DNA from: Poriferisodalis sp965237655
Lineage (GTDB): Bacteria > Actinomycetota > Acidimicrobiia > Acidimicrobiales > Poriferisodalaceae
NCBI RefSeq assembly: GCF_965237655.1
Contig: NZ_CBDEGB010000002.1
Location: forward strand, 1,426,001 to 1,490,000
Direction: 5' to 3'
Length of the DNA: 64,000 nucleotides
Shown here: piece after piece, positions 8,443-16,030 of the stretch
How the letters are laid out: the number at the start of each line of letters is the position of its first letter
Numbering within the stretch: the first letter of the stretch is position 1
Made by a program: the position numbers and the translations under genes
Notes under the pieces: model-generated
The model's input: only the letters and a program-made list of their open reading frames with translations
Database searches by the model: none
Told to the model about the DNA's origin: nothing

Positions 8443-8817
8443 TCAGATGTCGACGAGGGTTCGAAGGCTTGAGCGTTTTGCGTCGCCGAGGTGGGCCCGG
8501 TGATGGCGGAGTTCGAGGCCGGCGTTGATTGCCGCTCGGATGTAATCATCGGCTGAGTCGTCGAGGGTCGCGGCGAGGTGTTCTCGAAGCCGGGTTTTGA
8601 CTTCGTCGCTGCGCCAGAGCCGGTAACGGCTGCGGGGATCGGTAACGGGGGGTGGGAATCCGCCGGGTCCGCGCTTGCCGGTGATGAGGAGTCGTACGCT
8701 TTCGCGGGTTCGGCCGGTGCGGGCTGCGATGTCGGCCATGGACACCAGCCCGGCATCTGCGAGTCGAACCACGGTGATGTCCCCGATGGACTCGAGTTCG
8801 GCGACGGCGGACAGCAC
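8443..8817 (-). CDS. HTH DNA-binding protein, N-terminally short
   Basis: A 124-residue protein whose core LVSMADIAARTGRTRESVRL is a helix-turn-helix that recurs in actinobacterial regulators next to toxin-antitoxin genes. It is followed by GPGGFPPPVTDPRSRYRLWR, a wing-like region typical of that group. Relatives usually carry about 60 extra residues before the HTH. Here an in-frame stop lies 42 bases before the GTG start (TAA, then 14 codons), so the N-terminal domain is missing. It is divergent from the DUF4242 gene. It could be a functional short form or a 5'-truncated gene. Confidence 0.6.
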   Translation of the reverse strand: MLSAVAELESIGDITVVRLADAGLVSMADIAARTGRTRESVRLLITGKRGPGGFPPPVTDPRSRYRLWRSDEVKTRLREHLAATLDDSADDYIRAAINAGLELRHHRAHLGDAKRSSLRTLVDI

Positions 8818-8892
8818 GGCGTGCTTGTCGAGCCCGCGGGGACACTCCCAGAGGGTTTAGAGTCAGAGGCCAGAAGTACCAAGGGAGGGACG

Positions 8893-9177
8893 ATGCGGCG
8901 CTTCGTCATCGAACGGGACATCCCTGACATCGGCTCTGCCGAACGCGAGCAACTGCGCGCCGCGGCCGGACAATCCAACGCGGTTCTGCGGGCGATGCAG
9001 TCCGAAGGCAAACACATCCAGTGGGAGCACAGCTACGTGGCCGGTGATAAGACCTTCTGCATCTATGTCTCCGACGGCCCGGAGCTGATCGACGAGCACG
9101 CGGAGCGCAGCGGGTTTCCGGCGACGGTGGTCACCGAGATCGGCAAGATCATCGATCCAACGACCGAGAAGGCCTAG
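8893..9177 (+). CDS. DUF4242 family protein
   Basis: A 94-residue protein that begins MRRFVIERDIPDIGSA and matches DUF4242, small ferredoxin-like-fold proteins whose studied relative in Streptomyces binds nickel. The segment WEHSYVAGDKTFCIYVSDGP is typical: the Tyr/Val-rich strand followed by a Cys and an acidic helix. A strong AAGGGAGGG ribosome-binding site precedes the ATG. The gene is divergent from the HTH gene and may share its 75-base promoter region. Molecular role unknown. Confidence 0.8.
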   Translation: MRRFVIERDIPDIGSAEREQLRAAAGQSNAVLRAMQSEGKHIQWEHSYVAGDKTFCIYVSDGPELIDEHAERSGFPATVVTEIGKIIDPTTEKA

Positions 9178-9212
9178 CTTCGAAACCGCGCAGGCCAGGG
9201 AGGCCCGCGCGG

Positions 9213-9480
9213 CTATCGGAGCGCGGCCAGCAGGGCCGAAGGTTCCGCCGTTGCGCCGAGTGGGTTGATGCGGAAGGGCTCGACAGTCGACGCGGTGCGG
9301 GCTTCGGACACGTCGACAACGCAGTCGATGAGTACCAGGCAGTCGTAGCCCCGGTCGTTGGCCTCGCGAACCGTCGCGCTCACGCAGCAGTCCGCGGTGG
9401 TCCCCATGATCGCCGGGAGGTCGATCCCGCGGCTGCGGAGTCGCTGATCGAGATCAGTGGAGCAGGCAAACCCGAGGACG
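9213..9480 (-). pseudogene. Isochorismatase-family hydrolase, C-terminal remnant
   Basis: The minus-strand frame from about residue STDLDQRLRSRGIDLPA to the stop matches the second half of cysteine hydrolases of the isochorismatase family, including the catalytic-cysteine region GTTADCCVSATVREANDRGY. The first half, with the catalytic Asp and Lys, is absent. The frame stays open upstream to 9593, but that part is Ala/Arg-rich and unlike the family. It is therefore a 5'-deleted remnant. Confidence 0.65.
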
Positions 9481-9731
9481 CCTCCCGCGGCGGCACCGGC
9501 GGCGGAGGAGGCGGGGCGGTGGGTTCGTCGGTGGTTATGGGTGCGCTTCGCTCGCGGACGGGCCGAGCGTGCGCACGATACTGGGGCGCCCACTAGCTAC
9601 AAGTACCCCGGCCGGGATGCCGCAAGCGCCACCGCTCCACGTCGGCGTGCTTGCGCATGAGACGGTCGATGGAATAGTGGCGGCCGCAGTACGGTTCGCG
9701 AAGAGAGCACTCGCGAGGAGACGGCGACTCG

Positions 9732-10426
9732 GTGGCACTTACTGAGCCCACCACTCGAGAACAGGCCGTGACCCGCCAGAAGTGGCTCACCGCGGCGACC
9801 ATCGGCTGGAACGGGGCCGAGGGCGTGATCGCCATCGCCGCAGGGCTGGCCGCGGGCTCGGTGAGCCTCATCGGCTTCGGCCTGGACTCCGGCATCGAGG
9901 TGTCGGCTGCGCTGATCCTCGCCTGGCGACTGGCCCAGGAGCGCCGCACGGGCTGCAAGCAGGAAGCGGACCGGCTGGCCCAGCGCCTGATCGCGGTCAG
10001 CTTCGCCGCCCTGGCCGTCTATGTGGGGACCGGCTGGCCCAGCGCCTGATCGCGGTCAGCTTCGCCGCCCTGGCCGTCTATGTGGGGGTGGAGTCGGTGC
10101 GCGACCTGGTACTGGCCGACCGTCCCGGCCAATCGCTGGTGGGAATCGTGATGGCGGCGCTGTCGCTGGCGGCGATGCCTCTGCTGGCCAGGGCCAAGCG
10201 GAGGCTGGCCCCGCTCATGGGATCGCGGGCCGTCGAGGCCGAGGCGAACCAGACCATCCTGTGCTCGCTGATGTCGGGCGCTCTGCTCGTGGGGCTCGGC
10301 GCCAACACCGCGCTGGGCTGGTGGTGGGCCGACCCGCTGGCCGGGCTGTGCATCGCCGCCGCCGCGGCCTATGCGGCCGTCGCCACCTGGCGGGCCGACT
10401 CCCTGGCCGACACCTGCTGCAGCTAG
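9732..10426 (+). pseudogene. Cation-diffusion-facilitator transporter broken by a 59-bp duplication
   Basis: A membrane protein of the cation efflux family, with segments IGFGLDSGIEVSAALILAW and ANQTILCSLMSGALLVGLG, then LGWWWADPLAGL. Starting at GTG 9732 (GAGGAG upstream), the frame reads normally to AALAVYVG at 10028. A second identical 59-bp copy then shifts the frame and it ends at GWPSA. Removing one copy restores a continuous protein through VESVRDLVLADRPGQ to DTCCS at 10426, about 211 residues. It could be a recent slippage event or an assembly error. Confidence 0.8.
9970..10087. repeat. Perfect 59-bp tandem duplication
   Basis: Bases 9970-10028 and 10029-10087 are identical head-to-tail copies. 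The unit starts ACCGGCTGGC and ends TATGTGGGG. Its length is not a multiple of three and it frameshifts the cation transporter gene that contains it. The lack of any mismatch suggests a recent origin or an assembly artefact. Confidence 0.95.
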
Positions 10427-10570
10427 GAGGCTGGATCTGATCGAGGGTCCGATCACCGCGGTTCGCGCGGCCGCGCGGATCGCGGAGCCGCCCAGGAACC
10501 CCGTGCAGCGTTCAATGCCGGCTTCGTCGCGGAGCAATCGTGCTGACCGGGCCGTGAACGGCTGTGTCGG

Positions 10571-11026
10571 TCAGGGGGCGACGTAGTTCGCCCAGTCTTG
10601 CATGAGATGGCGACGTTGAGCATAGAGATCCGTGCGGACATATGCGGCCTCGACGCTGTTGCCCACGACATGAGCCAGAGCTGCCTCGCCCACGGCTCAC
10701 GGGGTAGCGGTCTGCTCGATGCACCATGTCTTGAACGCTGATCGAAAGCCGTGCACCGTCGTGTCCAGTTCGTAGGTGCGTAGCAGCTTGAGCAGTGCTT
10801 GCCAGCTCAACGGCTCGCCGTGCCGTCTCCGGCTTTGTGGTCCAGATCGGGGAGAGGACAGCGATGATGTCGCTGCGCTCGATGCGTTGCACGGGACCTC
10901 GCCAATGCGGGCGAATGCGTAGCGCTCGAGGCTGGCGAGCCATTCGTTGGCAGCGTGCTTGTTGCGCCAGCGAGGCAGATTCAATTCGTGAACTGTCTTG
11001 TCGGTAAGGCGCTTGGAGCGTCGCAC
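10571..11026 (-). pseudogene. int: Tyrosine-type integrase with internal deletion, frameshift and stop
   Basis: Fragments of one site-specific recombinase follow each other on the minus strand. They are an N-terminus VRRSKRLTDKTV, a core-binding segment WLASLERYAFARIGEVP, then in another frame PVQRIERSDIIAVLSPIW and KPETARR, then TVHGFRSAFKTWC with the catalytic H-x-x-R. An in-frame TGA follows at about 10699-10701. Beyond it come LAHVVGNS (third catalytic His) and the nucleophile AAYVRTDLYAQR, ending at 10571. About 100 residues between TDKTV and the core-binding domain are missing. It lies directly behind the tRNA-Ala 3' end, as island integrases usually do. It is inactive as it stands. Confidence 0.8.
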
Positions 11027-11027
11027 G

Positions 11028-11135
11028 AGTTCCCTTTTCGAGTTCCCTTTTTCTAGGGAACTAGCGCTATTGCATGGGAACTGCCGGGGGAAGCAATTTG
11101 CCAGAATATGTCTCTGACCTGAAGATTTGGGAACT
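11028..11135. repeat. Five AGTTCCC/GGGAACT heptamers between integrase and tRNA
   Basis: AGTTCCC occurs at 11028-11034 and 11041-11047. Its complement GGGAACT occurs at 11056-11062, 11076-11082 and 11129-11135. The second and third form a perfect hairpin AGTTCCCT-TTTTCT-AGGGAACT (11041-11062). Clustered short repeats at this position resemble the arm-type or accessory binding sites of integrases or excisionases. No known consensus is claimed. Confidence 0.6.
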
Positions 11136-11163
11136 TCTGGGAATTCCTGGCAAGTCTCTCGGG

Positions 11164-11236
11164 TGGAGCTAAGGGGAATTGAACCCCTGACCTCTTCCAT
11201 GCCATGGAAGCGCTCTACCAACTGAGCTATAGCCCC
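11164..11236 (-). tRNA. tRNA-Ala(GGC)
   Basis: A 73-base cloverleaf on the minus strand. The acceptor stem starts GGGGCTA at 11236, the D arm is GCTCAGTTGGTAGAGC, and the anticodon stem-loop is CTTCC-ATGGCAT-GGAAG with anticodon GGC. The T arm is AGGGG-TTCAATT-CCCCT and the discriminator is A. CCA is not encoded. Its 3' end is repeated at 5784-5802 and appears to have served as an integration target. Confidence 0.95.
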
Positions 11237-11325
11237 GAGGCTCCACGACGATACCAGCGCGCTGCCGGAATTCGAAGGAGACGGCAGGGTGCGCGGGAAG
11301 CCGCTGCAGGCGTAACGTCCCGCAT

Positions 11326-11721
11326 ATGAGCATCCCCGTGGAGCCGGCCGACATCGGCAATCAGATGGAGCGTTTTGGCGCTGCGGCGTACGTGCTGACC
11401 GTGCGTGACGATGCCACAACGCACATCGCTCACCTGGCGATGCGCCTTGACGGCGACGTGCTGCGCTGCGGTGCCAGCCGGTCCGCAGCCGCCAACGTGG
11501 CCGAACGACCGAACATCTCGGTGCTGTGGCCGCCGTATGAGCCGGGCGGCTACTCGATGATCGTGGACGTTGTGGCCCGCACTGTGGACGGTGCCGACGG
11601 GCCCGAATTGGAGCTTCGCCCGACTTCAGGCGTCCTGCACCGGCCGGCCACACCGGCCACACCGCCGAGCAACAGCGGGTGTGCCTCCGACTGCGCCCCG
11701 CTCAGCTCCTCCGGCGCCTGA
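11326..11721 (+). CDS. Pyridoxamine 5'-phosphate oxidase-like protein
   Basis: A 131-residue split-barrel protein related to small actinobacterial PNPOx-family flavin/F420-binding proteins. Visible matches are the strand VLTVRDDATTHIAHLAM, the turn VLRCGASRSAAANVAERPNI, and WPPYEPGGYSMIVDVVA. The C-terminal tail ending CASDCAPLSSSGA, with its SDC-P motif, is typical of a subgroup of these proteins. The reaction is unknown. It lies just outside the candidate island, transcribed away from the tRNA. Confidence 0.7.
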   Translation: MSIPVEPADIGNQMERFGAAAYVLTVRDDATTHIAHLAMRLDGDVLRCGASRSAAANVAERPNISVLWPPYEPGGYSMIVDVVARTVDGADGPELELRPTSGVLHRPATPATPPSNSGCASDCAPLSSSGA

Positions 11722-11787
11722 TTGGCACGCTGCGGCGCTGTCTTTTGAGACGATTCTCGCTCCCGCCGAAAATCGCTTGAACTTGAT

Positions 11788-11829
11788 CACCCATATCACC
11801 CATATTGTCCGGTATGGGTAGTATGGGTG
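11788..11829. promoter_or_regulatory. Large palindrome over the vapB start (candidate VapBC operator)
   Basis: Arms of 17 bp at 11788-11804 (CACCCATATCACCCATA) and 11813-11829 match as inverted repeats at 15 of 17 positions, around the spacer TTGTCCGG. Each arm holds two ACCCATA half-sites, so four half-sites lie over the antitoxin start codons. Ribbon-helix-helix antitoxins usually repress their own operon by binding such sites. Confidence 0.7.
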
Positions 11830-12081
11830 AGGTGAAGACAACGGTCGATGTGCACGACGAGCTGCTGAAGCGGGCCTAAGGGGCACGCCAAGGAAACCGG
11901 TCAGACGCTGCGAGCCGTCATCGAGGAAGGCCTGCGCTTGGTGCTGGAGAAGCCCCAGGTGAGCGGCTACAAGCTGCCGGACCTGCGCATGGGAGACCCG
12001 AACGGGCCGAACCCGTTCGAGAAGTTCACATGGTCCGAGATGCTCGAACTCAGCGACCGTGAATGGCCTGGCGCGGAATGA
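11814..12081 (+). pseudogene. vapB: VapB-type antitoxin gene with a one-base insertion
   Basis: The frame opens MGSMGEVKTTVDVHDELLKRA, a ribbon-helix-helix antitoxin start, then meets TAA at 11877-11879. Removing the single T at 11877 restores KGHAKETGQTLRAVIEEGLR, then LVLEKPQ, and the frame continues to GAE and a stop at 12079-12081. That stop overlaps the vapC start as ATGA. The restored protein of about 88 residues has the normal length of its family. The toxin gene downstream is intact, which makes this lesion notable. A sequencing or assembly error is possible. Confidence 0.75.
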
Positions 12082-12515
12082 TTGCTGTCGACACAAACAT
12101 CCTTGTATACGCCCAGCGTTACGAGTTGCCGCAGAACCAAGTCGCGTTCGACGTCATGAGCGAGCTGTCGGAGGGATCAGAGCAGTGGGCGATTCCGTGG
12201 CCCTGCTGTTATGAGTTCTTCTGTGTAGCGACGAATCGACGCATCTGGGGAGACGCCGCGAGCACACCCGAACAGGCATGGCAGCAGCTTTCGGCGTGGA
12301 CTGCATCGCCGACATGTCGCCAGATCGGCGAGACTGCCGGGTTCATGGACACGTTGTCGGCGTTTGTGAACCGCCCGAGCGTACGCGGCCCCAAGGTCCA
12401 CGATGCCAAGATCGCAGCGATCTGCGTGGCCAATGGCGTCGATGTCTTGCTGACCAGCGATCGCGACTTCGCGATGTTCCCTCAACTCGTTACGAGGAAT
12501 CCGCTCGTCCCGTGA
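12078..12515 (+). CDS. vapC: VapC-type PIN-domain ribonuclease toxin
   Basis: A 145-residue PIN-domain protein. The start ATG at 12078 overlaps the antitoxin stop. The acidic metal-binding residues are in place: Asp in MIAVDTNILVYA, Glu in CCYEFFCVATNR, Asp in VHDAKIAAICVANG, and Asp in LLTSDRDFAMFP. VapC toxins cut specific RNAs, often tRNAs, unless bound by VapB. An alternative ATG at 12063 would add five residues. The toxin looks intact although its antitoxin gene is frameshifted. Confidence 0.85.
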   Translation: MIAVDTNILVYAQRYELPQNQVAFDVMSELSEGSEQWAIPWPCCYEFFCVATNRRIWGDAASTPEQAWQQLSAWTASPTCRQIGETAGFMDTLSAFVNRPSVRGPKVHDAKIAAICVANGVDVLLTSDRDFAMFPQLVTRNPLVP

Positions 12516-12581
12516 GCCGGCGCTAACTCCTCAGGCCCTCGTCGTCTTGGCTGCTTCAACGACGCTTCGAGCCAGCTGGCG

Positions 12582-13595
12582 CTAGCTCTTCAGGTCGTTG
12601 AAGATCGTCTCCCAGCGGGAGCGGTCGCCCTTGTAGGGGGCGTAGAAGCTGACGCGGTCCACGACATCAGAGAAGCGGTGCTTCAGCTCGGTTGCCACGC
12701 CCTCGGGCTCGGCGACCACAGCGAACGCATCGAGTATCTCGTCATCGACCAGGTTGGCCATCTCCACCCAGCGGCCCTCTTTTGACATGGAATTCAGCTC
12801 GGTCTGCATGTCGCCCCAGCCGTGGCAGTCGAGGACGGGCCGGTACGCCGGCGTGGATCCGTAGAACGCCACCTGCTGCTTGGTGGCCTCCTTGGCCTTG
12901 GCCATGTCCTCTTCGGTGCTGCCGGTGACGATGAACGATGGCCCGGAGATCGTGATCTCGCTGGGGTCGCGGCCAGCCCGCGCGGCGCCTCGTTCGAGTG
13001 CCGGGATGGTCTCCTCGCGCAGGTACTTCTCGGTGGTGAAGCCGTGGCACAGGAACATGTCGCAGGTCTCGCCTGCCACCTCGGTCATCAGCGGGCCGAC
13101 ACCCGCCAAGGCCAAACGTGGCGCGCCGTAGGGGTTCTCGCCGGGATGGAAGAACGGCGTCATCAGGGTGTGCTGGTAGAAGTCGCCGCGGAAGTCCAGC
13201 TTCTCGCCGGTGTTCCACGAATTCCAGATGGCCTTGGTGGCCAGGATCATCTCCCGCATCCGCGCTGCGGGTTTGGACCACTCCATCGAGAAGCGCCGCG
13301 TGATATGCGGCCGGATCTGGCTGCCCAGACCCAGAATGAAACGGCCCCGAGACAGCAACTGGATGTCGTTGGCGCTGTAGGCCAGCGACATGGGGTTGCG
13401 GGCGAAACCCACCACGATGCTGGTGCCCAGCTCCACCGTCTCGGTGGCGTGGGCCATGAGGGGCAGCATGGTGAAGGCATCGTGGCTGGTCTCAGGCACC
13501 CACAGGCCGTCGTAGCCCAACGCCTCCTGTTCTCGGCTCGACTCGATGATGTCGTCGAATCCGCCGCTGACTCCGATACCGCCGTCTACCTTCAT
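12582..13595 (-). CDS. LLM-class F420-dependent oxidoreductase
   Basis: A 337-residue luciferase-like monooxygenase-fold protein starting MKVDGGIGVSGGFDD. Typical features are the first strand with EQEALGYDGLWVPETSHDAF, the segment VELGTSIVVGFARNPMSLA, LSRGRFILGLGSQIRPHI, and APRLALAGVGPLMTEVAGE. It resembles the actinobacterial F420-dependent subgroup typified by TIGR03617. Cofactor F420 is inferred from the group, not seen directly. The frame is open upstream, but ATG 13595 gives the family's normal N-terminus. It is followed by a phosphotransferase gene upstream on the same strand. Substrate unknown. Confidence 0.85.
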   Translation of the reverse strand: MKVDGGIGVSGGFDDIIESSREQEALGYDGLWVPETSHDAFTMLPLMAHATETVELGTSIVVGFARNPMSLAYSANDIQLLSRGRFILGLGSQIRPHITRRFSMEWSKPAARMREMILATKAIWNSWNTGEKLDFRGDFYQHTLMTPFFHPGENPYGAPRLALAGVGPLMTEVAGETCDMFLCHGFTTEKYLREETIPALERGAARAGRDPSEITISGPSFIVTGSTEEDMAKAKEATKQQVAFYGSTPAYRPVLDCHGWGDMQTELNSMSKEGRWVEMANLVDDEILDAFAVVAEPEGVATELKHRFSDVVDRVSFYAPYKGDRSRWETIFNDLKS

Positions 13596-13629
13596 GGCCG
13601 GGACATTAGTGGTCTGTCTTCGATTTGGC

Positions 13630-14676
13630 TCAAAGACCGGCCAGCAGCGCCTCGGCACGTTCGGCGAGCGCGACGACGCTGGGGGGGAACAGGTCGACCT
13701 CGGGCGGGATCTGGGGGTTGGCGCCGCCCATATATCGGGCGTGAACTCCTTCGAGGATGCAAGCCAGACGCCAACTGGCGAATGCGAAATGCCACCCCAG
13801 CGCCGAAACATCGCGGTCAGTCGCGGACGCATACGCGCTCACGAGCTCGTCACGGCTCCAGAAGCCATCTGCGGTAGTGGCATCGTGGCCCAACGGACTG
13901 AACGCGTCGCTGGGCTCCACCCAGTAGCCCAGCAAGTAGCCCAGGTCTGCCAGCGGGTCACCGAGTGTGGCGATCTCCCAATCGAGCACCGCAGCCACAT
14001 CGCCGTCGCCGGTGACCAGGCAGTTGTCAAGCCGAAAATCGCCGTGGACGAGCGTGGCATCGTGCTGGGGCGGAATCGACGCAACCAGAGCGTCATGCAC
14101 GCGCTCGATGATCGGCAGCTCGCGCATGGTCATCGCGTTGAACTGACGCTGCCACACATGCAGCTGGCGGGCGACGTAGTCCGCCGAACGGCCGAGATCG
14201 GCGAGAGCGGTGGCATCGAGATCGACTGCGTGGATCGATGCAAGGCATTCGACGAGTCGGGCACACAGCGTGCTGCGAGCCGCTGGGGACAAGACGGCCG
14301 CTTCGGCACTCGTTCGCAGCACGCTGCCGTCGACGAATCCGGTGACGTAGAAGTCGGCGTTATTGACCTCAGAGTCAGTGCACAGCCCCACCACCGGAGG
14401 GGTCGGCACATCGGTCGGTCCCAGCGCGTCGAGCAGCCGGTGCTCGCGCACCATGTCATGGGCGCCCGCCAGAAGATGCGCCAGCGGGGGACGGCGCAGC
14501 ACCCATCGGCGATCTGAGCCATCAGTGACCCGGTAGGTCAGGTTGGAATGGCCTCCCGTGATGAGCTCGAACCGCAGCGGCGGCGCAACCGGTGCTCGTT
14601 CGACCAGCCAGATGGTGACCGGCTCAGGATCGATACCTGCAATTGGACCGCCAGCAGGGTCGACTGCAGCTGACAC
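13630..14676 (-). CDS. Aminoglycoside-phosphotransferase-like (ACAD10/11-type) kinase
   Basis: A 348-residue protein-kinase-fold enzyme of the APH family. Visible are the nucleotide-loop region ITGGHSNLTYRVTD, Lys/Arg strand WVLRRPP, catalytic loop LVHGDFRLDNCLV and metal-binding VLDWEIATLGDPLADLGYLL. GTG 14676 is chosen because AGGAGGG lies eight bases upstream; an upstream ATG at 14733 lacks such a site. Members near acyl-CoA genes phosphorylate hydroxyacyl substrates, but the substrate here is not known. It is divergent from the MFS gene. Confidence 0.85.
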   Translation of the reverse strand: MSAAVDPAGGPIAGIDPEPVTIWLVERAPVAPPLRFELITGGHSNLTYRVTDGSDRRWVLRRPPLAHLLAGAHDMVREHRLLDALGPTDVPTPPVVGLCTDSEVNNADFYVTGFVDGSVLRTSAEAAVLSPAARSTLCARLVECLASIHAVDLDATALADLGRSADYVARQLHVWQRQFNAMTMRELPIIERVHDALVASIPPQHDATLVHGDFRLDNCLVTGDGDVAAVLDWEIATLGDPLADLGYLLGYWVEPSDAFSPLGHDATTADGFWSRDELVSAYASATDRDVSALGWHFAFASWRLACILEGVHARYMGGANPQIPPEVDLFPPSVVALAERAEALLAGL

Positions 14677-14862
14677 TGTCGTTTCCCTCCTACGCGTTTC
14701 CCTTCGACGGGCAACGTCATCTCGCTCCATCATGGTCGCTACGCGGTGCAGCGATGCCCCGCAAGCGGCAGAAGCGGGAGTGTGGGGGCCACCCGAACGG
14801 CTCAGACCGAACAGTGCGGTCCGAACGGCTCGGCCCGATGCCGGTGCCAATACGCTTCGCCA

Positions 14863-16020
14863 GTGCTGTATATGACGGTCTATGCGACGCAGTTCTTCAT
14901 CACGGCCTCGCTGGGCGTCGTCTTCGCCTACTTGGCAGACCTCCAAGACCGATACGACCTCACCAACCTGGAACTGGGCACCATCGCAGCGGCCGGCTTT
15001 GTGGCAGGGCTGGCGTCGCAGCTGCTGCTGTCGCCGCTGGTGGATCGCGGCCACCACCGCTCGGTTGTGTGGGTATCAGTGGCTTCCTCGGTGGCAGGGG
15101 CCTACGGATTCGTGTTCGCAGACTCGGCGTGGACGCTGGTGGCCAGCCGGGCAGTCGCGGGCATCAGCTTCGGCCTCTTCGGACTCGTGGCACGCAAAGC
15201 GCTGATCGGTCGGGACATCAGCGGCAGCGGATCGAAGGTAGGCGGCCTGCTCTCGTTCGCCGTTGCCGGCTTCATCAGCGGTCCGTTCATCGGAGCGGCG
15301 CTCAGCGGCATTTCCTTTGAGGCCCCGTTCCTGTTGACAGGCACGTTGATGGCGCTGCTCGGTCCGGTAGCCGCGATCCTCATCTCGAAATCGCCCATAG
15401 CGGCCACGGCGGTGGACTACTCGGACCTGATCAATCTCTTGCGGCGACCACGTGTGCAGGCGGCGATCTTGGTACACGTCGGTGTCTGGGGTTTGATCGG
15501 AATGTTCGACTCCACGATCGACCGATACCTCACCGATGTCGGGCTCTCGTCGACAGAGTTCGCGGTCGGACTCCTCATTCTTGGCATCCCGCTCATGCTC
15601 TTGCCCCCGCACGCGGGCGGCTTGGCCGAGCGCCTCGGCGGGGCCCGGGTCGCCGTGCCGGCCTTGCTGTTCTTCGCGCCTGCGGTGATGCTGTACGGGT
15701 GGGTCGGAGGCCTGTGGAGCTTCGTCGTGATCGGCGTGGCCGAGGCGGTCGCCGAGTCCTACAGCGTGATGGGTGCTCAAGTGCTGGTGCTGGAGGCCAC
15801 TGGCGTTGAGCAGGCGGCAATGGGCAGCGGCGTGCTTGAGGCAATCGGCCTGATGGTGGCTGCCACATCTGCACTCTTGGGCCCGACGCTGTATGGCCAT
15901 TTCGGGTCACGCTGGCTGTTCGGTGTCTGGGGTGTCGTCTGCCTGATTCTCGCAGGTATCACGATGCTGCGTGTGAAAGCAGTGAAAATTCCTTCAAAGG
16001 TCATCAAGAGCATTCACTAG
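14863..16020 (+). CDS. MFS transporter
   Basis: A membrane protein of about 385 residues with roughly twelve hydrophobic segments and the short loop LVDRGHHRSVVWVS after helix 2, the position of the MFS A-motif. The start GTG 14863 (VLYMTVYATQFFITASLG) fits relatives; ATG 14872 is an alternative. The C-terminus is basic (RVKAVKIPSKVIKSIH). It is divergent from the phosphotransferase gene and precedes the comEA gene by ten bases. Substrate cannot be inferred. Confidence 0.85.
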   Translation: MLYMTVYATQFFITASLGVVFAYLADLQDRYDLTNLELGTIAAAGFVAGLASQLLLSPLVDRGHHRSVVWVSVASSVAGAYGFVFADSAWTLVASRAVAGISFGLFGLVARKALIGRDISGSGSKVGGLLSFAVAGFISGPFIGAALSGISFEAPFLLTGTLMALLGPVAAILISKSPIAATAVDYSDLINLLRRPRVQAAILVHVGVWGLIGMFDSTIDRYLTDVGLSSTEFAVGLLILGIPLMLLPPHAGGLAERLGGARVAVPALLFFAPAVMLYGWVGGLWSFVVIGVAEAVAESYSVMGAQVLVLEATGVEQAAMGSGVLEAIGLMVAATSALLGPTLYGHFGSRWLFGVWGVVCLILAGITMLRVKAVKIPSKVIKSIH

Positions 16021-16030
16021 GTTCACGTCC

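Larger units (their letters stand above)
5784..11182. mobile_element. Candidate decayed genomic island next to tRNA-Ala
   Basis: The proposed island is bounded by direct repeats at 5784-5802 and 11163-11181. The right copy is part of a tRNA-Ala gene, with a tyrosine-integrase pseudogene immediately inside it. The interior mixes unrelated accessory genes in both orientations: an O-methyltransferase, udp, an orphan relB, an HTH gene, a DUF4242 gene, an isochorismatase remnant and a cation transporter with a tandem duplication. At least three of these are broken. The flanking direct repeats, tRNA target and integrase position are seen directly. That they define one former mobile element is inference. 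Confidence 0.5.

Noticed and set aside
8262..9017. Long minus-strand frame opposite the DUF4242 gene and through the HTH gene
   Set aside because: Ser/Pro/Thr-rich composition without a family match; it is a shadow of the HTH gene in another frame.
10078..10537. Minus-strand frames opposite the cation transporter
   Set aside because: Low-complexity Arg/Gly/Ala products typical of the antisense of a G+C-rich coding region.
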